A stretch of DNA of 42,044 nucleotides, taken from assembly GCA_027858895.1 (NCBI GenBank), contig JAQIBX010000026.1:1-42044 (forward strand), written 5' to 3'. Position 1 is the stretch's first letter. Each line of letters opens with the position of its first letter. This document shows positions 18,686 to 28,027 of this stretch, piece after piece. The notes beneath the pieces were generated by a model. It made no database searches. It worked only from the letters and a program-made list of their open reading frames with translations, and was not told the DNA's origin. A program made the position numbers and the translations under genes. Source of the DNA: Desulfuromusa sp. (GTDB taxonomy: Bacteria > Desulfobacterota > Desulfuromonadia > Desulfuromonadales > Geopsychrobacteraceae).

Positions 18686-20059
18686 TCAGTGATCGCGTTG
18701 CCGCGCCGAATACATTTCAGATGCCTCATCCAATCCCATCTTCTTACACAACCTCGAACAATGAAACAAGCACTTGTCTTGTAATTCTGGTGACAGTTCA
18801 CCATTATTGATCAGCATTTCCAGACAACGGGTCGCAAAATCGAGATTTCCACCTTTTTCAATCAATACCGCCAACCTAATCTGCAACTCTGGTTCAAGAG
18901 GCTGCTGATATTTATCAAAATACTCTTTGAATATGGTGACCGCCTGGTCGAGATCGGACTGTAGTAAAATCAGAATAGCCCGCTGATAAAGATCACGCCC
19001 CTCATCGGGTAACCGATAATGCGATACTTTTCTTGCAAGCAATAATATTGCCTCGACATCTTTTTCATCTCTTTGAAGATATTCTCTGACCGATTCTTCA
19101 CCAATATCTTGGTCTAACCACTCTTTACCACCCAGAGCAGATCGAGCCGTGTCCAGCCTCTTTTCCTGAATGGCATCTTTGGTTAGCCCCATATCTTTGG
19201 TTAACAGGACACCCGTTAGTAATCCTCCGATGTGAGCACCATAAGCAATATTGTCAGTATTAGTTCCAAGAAGCTGACCAATACCTAAACTCATATCCGC
19301 CCAGAAAAACAATCCAATCACGACCAGAGAGTTCATTCTTATCTTGAGATTCAATGGAAAAATATAGGAGAACAATCCCAAAACCGGAAAGGGGAAGATG
19401 ATGGTCTTGAAGTAACAGCGGACAGCAAAGATCCCCATTAATCCGGAAATTGCGCCAGAAGCTCCGATAGAAGGAACCAGTTCCCCATAGATCAGCAAAC
19501 CGGCAAAAACAAACAGGAGATTGCTGGCGAAACCTACTGCCAAATAAAGACCGAGCAGCCATCCGCTACCAACCCTTTTTTCCAGAACTGTTCCCATCGC
19601 CCAGAGAAAAGCCATGTTGCCCCACAAATGCCAACCATCAGCATGGAGGAATAAATTTGTTAGCTGAGAAATCAGGGTATTGATAAACGTGATATCTGCG
19701 GGGACAAAGGCAAGATTATCAAGGACTTGATCTGATAAGGAGGGCATCACCAGGTAAAAGACGAAAACATTGATCCCAATCAGAGTATAGGTTACCCATG
19801 GAACTGTTTGATATTTATCGTCCCACTCAAGATAGGGGGCAGGAATAAAGGTTAAGTTGTCTACCAGAATCTCAAGAAAACTCTTGTTCTGATGTATCGA
19901 CACAATTTGTAGTAAGAAAAATAGAAAGACGGGGGCACAAAGGAGGATGGTAAACCACCAGAGGTAGAGAATATTCTGCAGTGTCTTCAGCAACACAACC
20001 AGAAGAAAGGCTTTGACGACAAATAAAAGTTCTGGTCGTTGTTGAAAATATCGAATCAA
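18686..20059 (-). CDS. Rhomboid family intramembrane serine protease with C-terminal repeat domain
   Basis: Cleaves transmembrane proteins within the inner membrane. Seen: HxxxN at 144-148 (HLWGN), GASG at 199-202 giving nucleophile S201, and H276 in AYGAHIGG, the full rhomboid catalytic set. Two or so extra N-terminal membrane segments (residues 12-55) precede the six-segment core. The last 170 residues are soluble with a helical, TPR-like look (YLQRDEKDVEAILLLARK and similar blocks). The start is TTG at 20059, preceded by GGAGGGGGAG. The gene is intact. It stands upstream of, and on the same strand as, the kinase operon, but 400 bases away, so a shared role is unproven. The substrate is unknown. 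Confidence 0.9.
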   Translation of the reverse strand: MIRYFQQRPELLFVVKAFLLVVLLKTLQNILYLWWFTILLCAPVFLFFLLQIVSIHQNKSFLEILVDNLTFIPAPYLEWDDKYQTVPWVTYTLIGINVFVFYLVMPSLSDQVLDNLAFVPADITFINTLISQLTNLFLHADGWHLWGNMAFLWAMGTVLEKRVGSGWLLGLYLAVGFASNLLFVFAGLLIYGELVPSIGASGAISGLMGIFAVRCYFKTIIFPFPVLGLFSYIFPLNLKIRMNSLVVIGLFFWADMSLGIGQLLGTNTDNIAYGAHIGGLLTGVLLTKDMGLTKDAIQEKRLDTARSALGGKEWLDQDIGEESVREYLQRDEKDVEAILLLARKVSHYRLPDEGRDLYQRAILILLQSDLDQAVTIFKEYFDKYQQPLEPELQIRLAVLIEKGGNLDFATRCLEMLINNGELSPELQDKCLFHCSRLCKKMGLDEASEMYSARQRDH

Positions 20060-20162
20060 CTCCCCCTCCAGTGTATTCTATTGGCCCAAATTAGATCCTT
20101 TTTACCTTTAAGTAAAGAATAAATTAGTTTTTTTTCACGCAGATCGACATATCAAAGAAACT

Positions 20163-20720
20163 TCAAAATTTAATTCCTATTCGAACTGGATTTTTTGCTG
20201 CTAGTGCAAGTTCACTTGGTTTCCACACTGAATCCTTATAGATTTCCTCATCAAAAAGTTCATCTTTAGCTCGGTTTGTTGGATATGAACCAGGGGAAAC
20301 ATTGACCACGTAGCAAGTTTCACATTCTGTGCCTTTGGCTGAGTGAATAGTGATAATGGTGACCTTGTCGTCATCATCTGTACTTTCAGCCTGGCTGCCG
20401 TGCAAAAGGTCCAGTAAATATTCCTCGACAAAGCTTAGAATTGAAATATGTTTCTCAGCAAGCTTGGAAACAACAATGAAGTCTTTTTGTCGCTGCTCCC
20501 AATTCTGCTTCTGATGTTTTGTTGTAATCTTAATAACTTCTACAGCCTGTTCTGGTAGTTTTTCTTCCTTGAGCAACATTTCTGGGATCATGTCTTGATT
20601 GGGTTCGGTCAAAATCCTACTTAATGCTTTTGTCGCGTGGGTTAGCAACCAATCGCAAAACAGCGAAGAGATTTGTGAATATTTTTAAAATCAGCACTAC
20701 GATATCCGGTATATCGTCAT
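20163..20720 (-). pseudogene. Decayed UvrD/PcrA-like helicase, C-terminal remnant
   Basis: The frame ending at 20163 contains the superfamily I helicase motif V signature VTIITIHSAKGTECE, followed by a degraded tail that lacks the usual EERRLLYVALTRA segment. The frame is open upstream only to a stop near 20687 and has no good start codon. In another frame just upstream, the string VLRLVANPRD, typical of the preceding UvrD region, can be read, which implies a frameshift near 20630. Walker A and the N-terminal domains are missing. It is a dead fragment, possibly the remains of a defence or repair helicase. Confidence 0.75.
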
Positions 20721-21213
20721 AATCAAGATAGCGGCATGCCCTTTTCTTTTCTTCATTATCTGGGCAATAATTTTCGTAACAGTTAAGATGTGCGACAGAA
20801 ATTACACAAAAAATGAATCATAACATTTAACTAAAGGATGGGATTTGGGTACAGGCGGGCACTCAAAAAGTGTTCGATAAATCTTAGGAGAAGCAGAGTC
20901 TGGGTGCTGGAACAACAGATAAGAATTGATTGTGTCGCACCGATACTGCGCTTTGGTTTTTCAGGGGGCATTGCGGGGAAAGCCGCAGAGGGGGTAGGGG
21001 AGACCTCCACCTTTTAAACTCCTGGTCGCAGTCAACTTGAACCAGAAGTGGGAGAAGGGCGCGGCCCTGATCCCCTACGTCGCTCATTCGCTCCTGTTCC
21101 CTATGGATAACTCTTCGAGGTAACCCACGAGGGAAGGGGGCCACACCAGCTAAGATCGACCGGTAATCTTCCGATAGCAATAGCTATCCATTCAAAAAAC
21201 CAAAAACACCGGG
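20721..21213. other. Gene-poor stretch between helicase remnant and repA
   Basis: About 490 bases downstream of repA on the minus strand. A 98-codon minus-strand frame at 20884-21180 has no recognisable motif and an improbable composition, so I do not call it. A TTATCCATAG sequence (minus strand, near 21104-21113) differs from a DnaA box at two of nine positions. Nothing else stands out. Confidence 0.4.
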
Positions 21214-22134
21214 CTATGAAACCCCCATCTGATCCAGCAACACCTTTGCCACCGCCTTGGAATCCCGCCGCGCAAAAATCACCTTATCCTTTTCAGCGAC
21301 AAAGATGATCATATAGTCCGGTAAACTTTGTTTTTTGACGGCCTCTTTGATGTTTAATCGAAACCTTTTCAGTGGTGATTCCGACCCAACCTTATGGTGC
21401 AGAGTGTCTAGATTGATAGACCAATCCGTTTGATTCCCACAATGCTTCCGGGCGATCTGATAAAGCCGGCGCTCCAAAGAGGAACGAATTTTAAAATATT
21501 GCTGGTTCATCGTCAGCATTTCTTTTTTCGCGTTCCAAATCCCCCGGTACAACCAATCACTTAATTTCAAATCGAAGGACAAGATTTTTTCGTCCTTGCC
21601 GGTCACCCGGATTTTAAAGGACTCAATAAGGCCAAACGACTCAATATCTCTTACGCCATTGGTTTCAATGTTTGTTTCGATCATCGAACCCTGTAACCGC
21701 CTCAGCATATCGCGAATATTTTTGTAACTGTTCCCCCCGGTACTCCGACTTGTCGCAGCAAGAAAATTGTAAGACGGGATATTGATCGGCGTATTGGTTT
21801 CACCCATGAAATCATCTTCCATCGCCCACCGGATCAGGGTCGCCGCATAGATAAGTAAATCCTGATCCATAACCGTTGGGTGACCCAAGGACGAAGGGGT
21901 GATTGTAACCTTCGCCTTACCATTGGGACTTTTATACTCGCGCATACGGGTATCGCGCTTGGTAGAGAGAGCAAAAAACGGGTGTTCAAGGGTGTGGCGG
22001 TCACTCTTCGGCGACCAGGCCAAAACATCCGTAATTGCGAAAACATGGTCAGAAGGGACCAGTTTCTCCTCTAAGTCGGTGATAACTTCATCCGGTATGA
22101 TTTCAGGAAAAAGCGAGTTTTGTGATTGAGACAT
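21214..22134 (-). CDS. repA: Plasmid replication initiator RepA (RPA family)
   Basis: 306 residues matching the replication initiator protein A family of broad-host-range-type plasmids. Recognisable segments are HPFFALSTK near the N terminus, PSSLGHPTVMDQDLLIYA, the RSTGGNSYKNIRDMLRRLQG winged-helix block, and SSLERRLYQIARKHCG. It should bind iterons and open the origin. I choose the ATG at 22134, with GAAGGGA eight bases upstream, over a TTG fifteen bases earlier. The likely binding sites, the iterons at 27300-27431, are 5 kb away because a Tn3-type element and another gene lie between. The 212 bases upstream hold no gene and presumably the promoter. Confidence 0.88.
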   Translation of the reverse strand: MSQSQNSLFPEIIPDEVITDLEEKLVPSDHVFAITDVLAWSPKSDRHTLEHPFFALSTKRDTRMREYKSPNGKAKVTITPSSLGHPTVMDQDLLIYAATLIRWAMEDDFMGETNTPINIPSYNFLAATSRSTGGNSYKNIRDMLRRLQGSMIETNIETNGVRDIESFGLIESFKIRVTGKDEKILSFDLKLSDWLYRGIWNAKKEMLTMNQQYFKIRSSLERRLYQIARKHCGNQTDWSINLDTLHHKVGSESPLKRFRLNIKEAVKKQSLPDYMIIFVAEKDKVIFARRDSKAVAKVLLDQMGVS

Positions 22135-22346
22135 AGGTGTTCCCTTCAAAAATCTTGAAAGGGCGCAGGAAGGGTGCTATAAAAATCTCAACCCAAGAGA
22201 TTCAGGGCTTCCAGACCCGGTCTTTCGAAGAGCCTCGATGCGCCAACATCGGGACTTTACTTTTTGCTGGCCATGATAACGCCTCAGCGCCTCAAAAACC
22301 AGAGGCAAAATATACACTGAGTACGAGAGATTTCAACCAGAGAGTA

Positions 22347-23018
22347 TCAATTCTCCAGCAGCTTTCTCGCCAAGGCATGTAACTCTGAGTTTGCCAGGGC
22401 TACAACCTTCTTTTTAACCGTCCGAGAATAGTATTCCTGATCGGTTTTTGTGAAGGGTTTTCCTTCAAGTTTCTTTTTGAAAAGATCTTTCTGTTTCGGC
22501 GAAAAGACTTGAGAAAGCGAATATTCAAGAGAGTATTCATCCAGTTTCTCCCGTCTGCGTTTGGTTTCCGCACCAGCCTGAACAAAATAGAGCTCAAATG
22601 TCTCTCTCATCCGCTTCGGATCCAGTGCGGTATCTTCCCAGCGGACCTCCGTACCATGTACAAGAACATTTCGCCAGAAACCAACCGCTTTCCGATCTTC
22701 TTCATTCAATGTCTTCCAGAATTTACGTGACCAGGAAAAGGTCAAATTGTAGACTGCGTAAGCCGATAGGGACACCATGATCAGGAAACGCAAATCATCC
22801 TTCAGCTTCTGGCTATCAAGCTTTTCAGCTAAAGCATCCAGAGAGAAACGATAATCCTCAGCGGCCCTGGCTAACATGACAGGGAAGCCCTCCCAGAGGC
22901 GGGCGTCATGGCTCTGGACAACCTCGGCCAAAGTTTCCACCGCATCCACCTCTTCTGTGGTCTCGAACATTTGGAAACCGAACTTAGCCAAACGATTGAG
23001 CAGTTTTGCATCAGCCAT
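22347..23018 (-). CDS. Unknown 223-aa partner of a broken nucleotidyltransferase-like gene
   Basis: No named family recognised. The product is soluble, helical, basic toward the C terminus (KTDQEYYSRTVKKKVVAL) and rich in Trp/Phe in the middle (NLTFSWSRKFWKTLNEEDRKAV). I choose the ATG at 23018, with GGGAG ten bases upstream, over an in-frame start 66 bases earlier. The start overlaps by eight bases the stop codon of the truncated upstream gene (ATGGCTGA). So the two were translationally coupled, as in two-gene toxin-antitoxin or nucleotidyltransferase/partner modules. With its partner destroyed, its expression and role are doubtful. Confidence 0.65.
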   Translation of the reverse strand: MADAKLLNRLAKFGFQMFETTEEVDAVETLAEVVQSHDARLWEGFPVMLARAAEDYRFSLDALAEKLDSQKLKDDLRFLIMVSLSAYAVYNLTFSWSRKFWKTLNEEDRKAVGFWRNVLVHGTEVRWEDTALDPKRMRETFELYFVQAGAETKRRREKLDEYSLEYSLSQVFSPKQKDLFKKKLEGKPFTKTDQEYYSRTVKKKVVALANSELHALARKLLEN

Positions 23019-23210
23019 AAAGATTATTCTCCCGCAGCTCTTCGATGAACCGGTCAATGTGTGGCCTGATCCGCTGTTCAGCAATATCGTAAATAATCAT
23101 TTATTTCCCGATAGTGTCCAACCAGACGGTCAATATCTATCCTCTCCCGATGTGCCTGGGTCAACATCAGGCAGTCATCGTAATCAACCTGGGTTCCCCG
23201 CATCAATTTA
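23011..23210 (-). pseudogene. 3' remnant of a nucleotidyltransferase-like gene, cut by Tn3 element
   Basis: Reading leftward from the transposon end, one frame gives KLMRGTQVDYDDC, then AHRERIDIDRLVGHYREI, and stops. The adjacent frame continues with YDIAEQRIRPHIDRFIEELRENNLYG to a stop at 23011. The two join sensibly with a single frameshift near 23090-23100. The sequence style resembles the C-terminal part of AbiEii/DUF6036-like nucleotidyltransferases, with low confidence. The 5' part is missing beyond the transposon. Confidence 0.55.
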
Positions 23211-23251
23211 GGGTACGTTTAAACAAACGACACTAAAGTTGCATAGGATTT
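23211..23251 (+). repeat. Tn3 left terminal inverted repeat
   Basis: Starts GGGTACG, then a 34-base block (23218-23251) that is perfectly repeated in inverse orientation at the right end. It lies about 50 bases from the 3' end of tnpA. Confidence 0.9.
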
Positions 23252-23303
23252 TGCGTAAACTTGCCACTTGCAAGACTTTCCGCCTGTTTTTGATCTCCTG
23301 ATT

Positions 23304-26300
23304 TTAGCCTAGTTCCAGACCTGGATTTTTGGGAGGCGTCAAACCCATCGAATCGACCATTCGCTCATCCGAGAAATCGAACTCTCCGTGCAGGTTGAAA
23401 TGCGCCCAGGTGGCGGCCGAGCCGTTACGCATGGCTTCAAGCAGCACTGTCCGGCGCTCCTCATTCTTCTCCTCGGCAAGTACCCGCGAGAGATAAAGGT
23501 AGTTCCAGCATACGATGGCGTTCTTGATCAGCCGCCGGCAGGCCTCGGCGATTTCCTGGTCCTCTTTCTCGCCCTGAATGAACTCGTGGCTGTGACCAAA
23601 GGAGACGGCCTTGGAAAACTTGTTCGATCCCTCTCCTTTGTTGAGTTGCTTCTCGATAGCCTGCCTGAGCTGGAGATCGTCACAATACTTCAAAATGAAG
23701 AGGGTCTTCGGAATCTTTCCAAATTCCTTCAGCGCCCGGTACAGCGGGTGCTGCCTGGAGTAGGAGTTCAGGCGTTTGAAGAGTTGGGAGGCGGTGGTGA
23801 TTTTCATCCGGATGGTCGCGATAAAGCGCAGCACCTCCTCCCATTGGTCTTCAATCAGGGATTCGCGGATATAGTGGTTGGGTCGCAAGAGTTGCCCTTG
23901 CTCCTGGTCACGCTGGCGGTGCTTGAAGGCGTAGATGTGTTGGCGGCCGACGCCCTTGATGCGTGGCGCAAACCCAAAAAGCAGGAGGTAGGTCGCCGCA
24001 AAGACAACTTCCGAGTACCCATGCGTGTCGGTTGAATGGATGTCGCTCTGGATCACGTCGTTGTGCATCAGCCCATCGATGACGTAGGCGGCCTCCCGTT
24101 CGGCGGAGCTGATCACAGTGGAATGCCACATCAGGTCGCGCATATCCGTAAATGTCACCACGCTGACACCCTTGTCTTTGCCAAGGTATTTGAAAGAATA
24201 GTTAGCGTTCAGGGAATCCACGGCCACCTCGAACTTCTGCCCGTCGCTGGAAGTGTGCAGAACCTCCGGATTTTGTCTGTAGATGTTCGGTAGGCTCATC
24301 CGGTCCATCAACCGCAGGACACGATCGTTGGCACCCTGCACATTCTGAAGAGAGAAATACCAGTTGACCGCGTTGTCCAGGTCACCTTCGTCGATCTGTT
24401 TGGAAACCTGCGCCAGTTTGCGGTGGCCGATATCGCAGCCAAAGCCAATAATGCCGGCAAAGAAAATCTTCTTGGCCGGCTTGGCGCGCTGGTACTTGAC
24501 TTGCCAATGCTCGAATTCGTCGAGGAAGTTTGTGGCGTGATCTACCGTCGCCAGCATCTCCAGCATGGAGATGTATTTCCGTTCCGGGAAAAATGCCCCC
24601 AGCGACAGGCATTCCACTTCCTCCTGCTTGGGTGTGCTCACATGGAAAGTGCCGTCGGTACGTATGGACAAATACGAGTTTTTGCCTGAGTTGAGGTTCT
24701 GGTTGGTTTCCTGGTAACGAACATCGAGCGCCTGGTCCAGCGCCCTCAAGGTGGCTTTGCAGTCGGCGAATTCTTCGAGCTGAGCCCGGTGCAGATACTC
24801 GGCCCGGCGGGTATCCCACTCCGCTTTCGGGATCAGGTATTCGTCGAGCGCGCGGTATTTTTCCGAGTGCGCCAGATTCAGCGCGCCGGACTTGATGGCA
24901 TCGGCAATCCCGACATACAGCAGTGCCTTGTACAGCGAGACTCGAAACTTGCCATCTGTGGACACCAGTGCCGCACGCTGTTCGGCGGACAGAAAGTCGA
25001 GCGGCGCGCTCTTGTCGACATTGCCATCCTTCTGCTGGTAATGCCGCAGCGCGGCCCACAGCCCCGGTAGGTTGCAGTTCGGTGCGAATTGCACTTGGCG
25101 CACGATATCGGCAACGCGGTGTTGCAGCTTGAGGGAGTGCGACTCCAGCAATGTGAAATAGTCCTGTCCCTGCTGAAGTTTCGCCACATTTTTTTTGAAT
25201 TCGTCGATCCGCATTTCGACACTGGCCGTTGTGTTTTCCGTATTCACGGCGGCATCAATCAAGGCGACCTTCTGGCTGTCGCACAGCTGCGCATCAGCCA
25301 CGATATGCCTGATCGAGGACAGCGTCTCCTGGACACTTTGACGCAGCTTATCGGCCAGCGCCGATAGGGATTGGCTGCGCTGTTCACGCTCCTGGAAATA
25401 TGCTTCCTTTTGAGCCCTTACTGCGCTATTGACCGCTGCCTGCACGGCACTCAACAGCGTATCGATCAGAGTGTCATTCAGTTTAAAGGTCTGGTACGCA
25501 ACGAAGGCAATGAGGTGCAGCAAACGGTCGTGATCGGCGCGGCGTGAAACCTGGGGGATTTGGGCCTTGATGACCGAATACGCATAATAGCGGGTACACT
25601 CGTAACTCAAGTCGAGGCGCAGTATCACCGGTTTCAGGCCGAGGTAGAGCGTTTGCAGGGTGTCCAGGTCGGCCAGATTGGCTCTGATTTTTAACGGCCG
25701 GGTGGATTGGAAAGGTCGCTTCAGCAACGTGAGGCGATAGCGCCAACCCCCGCTCGTTCCGTTGTCAGGCTCTTTTTCCAGCAACGCATCGAGCATGTCG
25801 CGCTGCTTCTTGCTGAGACCGGCGTCGACAATGTCGCTGAGCACACGTCGATGGTGATTGGTGGCAGTGACGATCAGCTGAGCCAGCACATTGTAGCTGG
25901 GAATCTCGATCTTCTGACGTGTCAGGATCTGGATAATTTCCAGCAGAACCAGTTTGGGTCGGTACTGGACGCGCACTAACGTCATAATCTCACTGGCGAT
26001 AAATTTTTTAGCCGCTTCGTCGAACGGGTTGCAGCCGAAGTGGCTAAGAATTATGGACTGATGACGGGAGCACGCGAACTTGCTGTAGGTTTCGGCGTGT
26101 ACCTCAGCTGGATCCTCACCAATCTGACGCGCAATATACTCAATATCCGCCTGGTGAAATTGTCGAGAAAAAAATCTTCGCCGTGCCTTGAAGTATCCAG
26201 CAGCTACCAGGAAACAGACTTTATTGGTGGGAGTGCGCAAGTCCACCATCGAATCCTTGAGCATCACAGGCAAAGAAAAGAACTGCTTGCGCTCTGCACT

Positions 26301-26366
26301 GTTGAACACCGGCGGGGATTCGAATGCCTCCTCCTCCAGAGTGTTGAAGATTTTCATTCTCGCCAT
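23304..26366 (-). CDS. tnpA: Tn3-family transposase
   Basis: 1020 residues, full length for TnpA, which carries out replicative transposition to a cointegrate. The C-terminal half contains the family's DDE region, with motifs such as [28 protein letters not shown], then [17 protein letters not shown] and [12 protein letters not shown]. The N terminus (residues 1-120) shows the usual [15 protein letters not shown]-binding layout. The ATG at 26366 is taken as start; MKIF nine bases on is an alternative. Base composition is GC-richer than the defence operon to its left. The frame is intact, so this transposase may be active. Confidence 0.95.
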   Translation of the reverse strand: MARMKIFNTLEEEAFESPPVFNSAERKQFFSLPVMLKDSMVDLRTPTNKVCFLVAAGYFKARRRFFSRQFHQADIEYIARQIGEDPAEVHAETYSKFACSRHQSIILSHFGCNPFDEAAKKFIASEIMTLVRVQYRPKLVLLEIIQILTRQKIEIPSYNVLAQLIVTATNHHRRVLSDIVDAGLSKKQRDMLDALLEKEPDNGTSGGWRYRLTLLKRPFQSTRPLKIRANLADLDTLQTLYLGLKPVILRLDLSYECTRYYAYSVIKAQIPQVSRRADHDRLLHLIAFVAYQTFKLNDTLIDTLLSAVQAAVNSAVRAQKEAYFQEREQRSQSLSALADKLRQSVQETLSSIRHIVADAQLCDSQKVALIDAAVNTENTTASVEMRIDEFKKNVAKLQQGQDYFTLLESHSLKLQHRVADIVRQVQFAPNCNLPGLWAALRHYQQKDGNVDKSAPLDFLSAEQRAALVSTDGKFRVSLYKALLYVGIADAIKSGALNLAHSEKYRALDEYLIPKAEWDTRRAEYLHRAQLEEFADCKATLRALDQALDVRYQETNQNLNSGKNSYLSIRTDGTFHVSTPKQEEVECLSLGAFFPERKYISMLEMLATVDHATNFLDEFEHWQVKYQRAKPAKKIFFAGIIGFGCDIGHRKLAQVSKQIDEGDLDNAVNWYFSLQNVQGANDRVLRLMDRMSLPNIYRQNPEVLHTSSDGQKFEVAVDSLNANYSFKYLGKDKGVSVVTFTDMRDLMWHSTVISSAEREAAYVIDGLMHNDVIQSDIHSTDTHGYSEVVFAATYLLLFGFAPRIKGVGRQHIYAFKHRQRDQEQGQLLRPNHYIRESLIEDQWEEVLRFIATIRMKITTASQLFKRLNSYSRQHPLYRALKEFGKIPKTLFILKYCDDLQLRQAIEKQLNKGEGSNKFSKAVSFGHSHEFIQGEKEDQEIAEACRRLIKNAIVCWNYLYLSRVLAEEKNEERRTVLLEAMRNGSAATWAHFNLHGEFDFSDERMVDSMGLTPPKNPGLELG

Positions 26367-26459
26367 AGGGTTAACTCACAAGAAAGAACCTCAAATTCAA
26401 AACCGTAATTCCAGATCAAAGCGTGCACTGATCAAACACGGTAGATACAGCTTCCCCAA

Positions 26460-26580
26460 ACAACCCTGTCCGAATAGGAACGGTTTCGGTCATACATATT
26501 TACATGTGTACGAAAGTAAGGTAAATATATTTTGGACGCAAGCTTTAATTCGTACACAACTTTCGGACGGGATTAGACCT
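26460..26580. promoter_or_regulatory. Putative res recombination region between tnpA and tnpR
   Basis: The divergent intergenic space contains resolvase-type dyads. One is TGTCCGAA...TTCGGTCA near 26467-26493. Two further half-site pairs, TGTACGAAA...TTTTGGACG and CGTACACAAC...TTTCGGACG, lie between 26507 and 26570. This is the usual three-subsite arrangement for a serine resolvase; it also holds the promoters of both genes. Exact subsite borders are uncertain. Confidence 0.6.
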
Positions 26581-27228
26581 ATGTCACGTGTTTTTGCCTA
26601 CTGTCGTGTTTCTACTGCTGATCAGAACACTGAGAATCAGAGCATGGAAATCAAAGCGGCCGGATTCGCCATCGAGAAGTATCGCCTTATCGAAGAAAAC
26701 ATCAGCGGATCGGTGGCTGCAAAACAGCGGCCTGGTTTTATTAAGCTTATTGATCGGATGGAGAAGGGGGACGTGCTTGTTGTAACCAAACTTGACCGAT
26801 TGGGGCGCAATGCAATGGATGTGCGGGCAACCGTCGAGCAACTCGAGAGCTCAGGCATACGTGTGCATTGCCTCGCACTTGGCGGTGTTGATCTCACCAG
26901 CCCAGCAGGAAAGATGACGATGCAAGTTATCGCAGCGGTGGCCGAATTTGAGAGAGACTTGCTGATTGAACGAACGCAGTCGGGAATTCTTCGGGCTAAG
27001 GCGGCCGGCAAACGATTCGGCAGACGACCATCCCTTAATGCGGATCAAAGAGCAGCTGTCGTAGAGAGGCTGGATGCCGTCGCCAATATTGCCATGGTCG
27101 CACGCGAATTCAAGACATCTCGGCAAACTGTCATGCGGATACGCGACGCGGCTCTAAAACTATCGATACCCAAAGAGGACAAATCCTGTCGGGAAATCGG
27201 AGATGCTGTCCTCGAACATTCAACTTAA
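26581..27228 (+). CDS. tnpR: Serine resolvase of the Tn3 element
   Basis: 215 residues. The N-terminal serine recombinase domain begins [16 protein letters not shown], with the nucleophile serine in RVST (residue 10), and has the conserved TKLDRLGRN block and [21 protein letters not shown]-terminal helix-turn-helix ([19 protein letters not shown]) binds res. It resolves cointegrates made by TnpA. The frame is open far upstream (26188), but that part is antisense to tnpA; the ATG at 26581 begins the conserved domain. Confidence 0.93.
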   Translation: MSRVFAYCRVSTADQNTENQSMEIKAAGFAIEKYRLIEENISGSVAAKQRPGFIKLIDRMEKGDVLVVTKLDRLGRNAMDVRATVEQLESSGIRVHCLALGGVDLTSPAGKMTMQVIAAVAEFERDLLIERTQSGILRAKAAGKRFGRRPSLNADQRAAVVERLDAVANIAMVAREFKTSRQTVMRIRDAALKLSIPKEDKSCREIGDAVLEHST

Positions 27229-27256
27229 GGTGGACAATTCAGGACATAACTATTCG

Positions 27257-27297
27257 AAATCCTATGCAACTTTAGTGTCGTTTGTTTAAATTCACCC
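27257..27297 (-). repeat. Tn3 right terminal inverted repeat
   Basis: On the minus strand it starts GGGTGAA and then matches the left repeat perfectly for 34 bases. The outer end is two bases from the first iteron. Confidence 0.9.
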
Positions 27298-27299
27298 AA

Positions 27300-27431
27300 A
27301 GTACTATTGAGTGACCGAGGGCCAGAGAGGGAAGGGAAAGTACTATTGGATGACTCTAAAAGTACTATTGAGTGACCGTATCCACAGGCAGGAAGTACTA
27401 TTGGTTAACCAATAAAGTACTATTGGTTAAC
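27300..27431 (+). repeat. oriV: Iteron array, probable replication origin
   Basis: Five direct repeats share AGTACTATTG and continue AGTGAC, GATGAC or GTTAAC. They start at 27300, 27339, 27361, 27394 and 27416. Start-to-start distances are 39, 22, 33 and 22, mostly whole helical turns. A near-consensus DnaA box (GTATCCACA) lies at 27378-27386, between copies three and four. The AT-rich stretch to the right could be the unwinding region. RepA is the expected binder. Copy one almost touches the transposon end. Confidence 0.85.
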
Positions 27432-28027
27432 CTGACAAGCCAAAAAAGTGAATAATTCCGTAATGTTGGAGCGTTTTTTTTGCCCTAAACGCTTATAAAG
27501 CACTTAAAGACTTTAAACACTTCTTTAAACACCGTGCATATAAGTGCCCTAAACGCGCCCTATTCGGGCGCAGGGAGGCTTAAATCAGAGAAACAAACAA
27601 AAACTTTATAAGTGGCCTTAACGTGGCCTATGGCCACAGGCAGAACATGAAAAAATCCAATTCCGTACGTACAAAAAAATATTATTGCTCTGATTTGCTC
27701 TTACCTGAGTTCCCTAACAGGGAAGAACAACCAACCAATCAAGATCTTAAAAGCGGCATTTAATAAGACGAAGAAACAAACAGCAGGGGCATTTTGATAG
27801 ATTTTTACTTTAACTAAATATGTTGTGGAACATCTTTTTAAAATAAGATTTATTCTCAGTAGTAAGTATAGAGACAGAAGAATAACATCTATTACAGACT
27901 AATATAGGAGGTCGGTTTTTCTTTTTTAACTGCTTAAAACTTCTTCTATAGAGATAATACTCAAATTAAATTTTTATTTTTATATAGCACTATATTTCTG
28001 AATTCTTCATTTGTCTTTTCCATATAT
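27432..28027. other. AT-rich origin-proximal region without genes
   Basis: About 600 bases with T- and A-runs, repeated CCCTAAACGC words near 27483 and 27550, a GCGCCC-TATTC-GGGCGC hairpin near 27557-27573 and a GTGGCC-TAT-GGCCAC hairpin near 27629. The layout fits the AT-rich and accessory part of an iteron origin. I see no open frame worth calling. Confidence 0.5.

Larger units (their letters stand above)
23211..27297. mobile_element. Tn3-family transposon (4.1 kb)
   Basis: A minimal Tn3-type unit: divergent tnpA and tnpR with a res region between them, bounded by 41-bp inverted repeats that begin GGGT and are identical over 34 bases. No passenger genes. The five bases flanking the left end (ATTTA) and right end (AAAGT) do not match, so the usual 5-bp duplication is absent. 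That suggests an adjacent deletion or recombination after insertion. It separates repA from the iterons. Confidence 0.9.

Noticed and set aside
20884-21180. 98-codon minus-strand frame downstream of repA
   Set aside because: No motif, many Pro/Arg/Leu typical of chance frames in GC-rich DNA, and no clear ribosome site or family resemblance.
23388-26408. Many long plus-strand and minus-strand frames across tnpA
   Set aside because: They are antisense or shifted shadows of the 1020-aa transposase, which has clear family motifs.
26188-26580. Upstream extension of the resolvase frame
   Set aside because: It is antisense to the tnpA 5' end and carries no resolvase sequence; the conserved domain starts at 26581.
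27300-27431. CRISPR array
   Set aside because: Repeats are 16 bp with 6-23-bp irregular spacers and degenerate ends, next to a DnaA-like box; this is an iteron origin.
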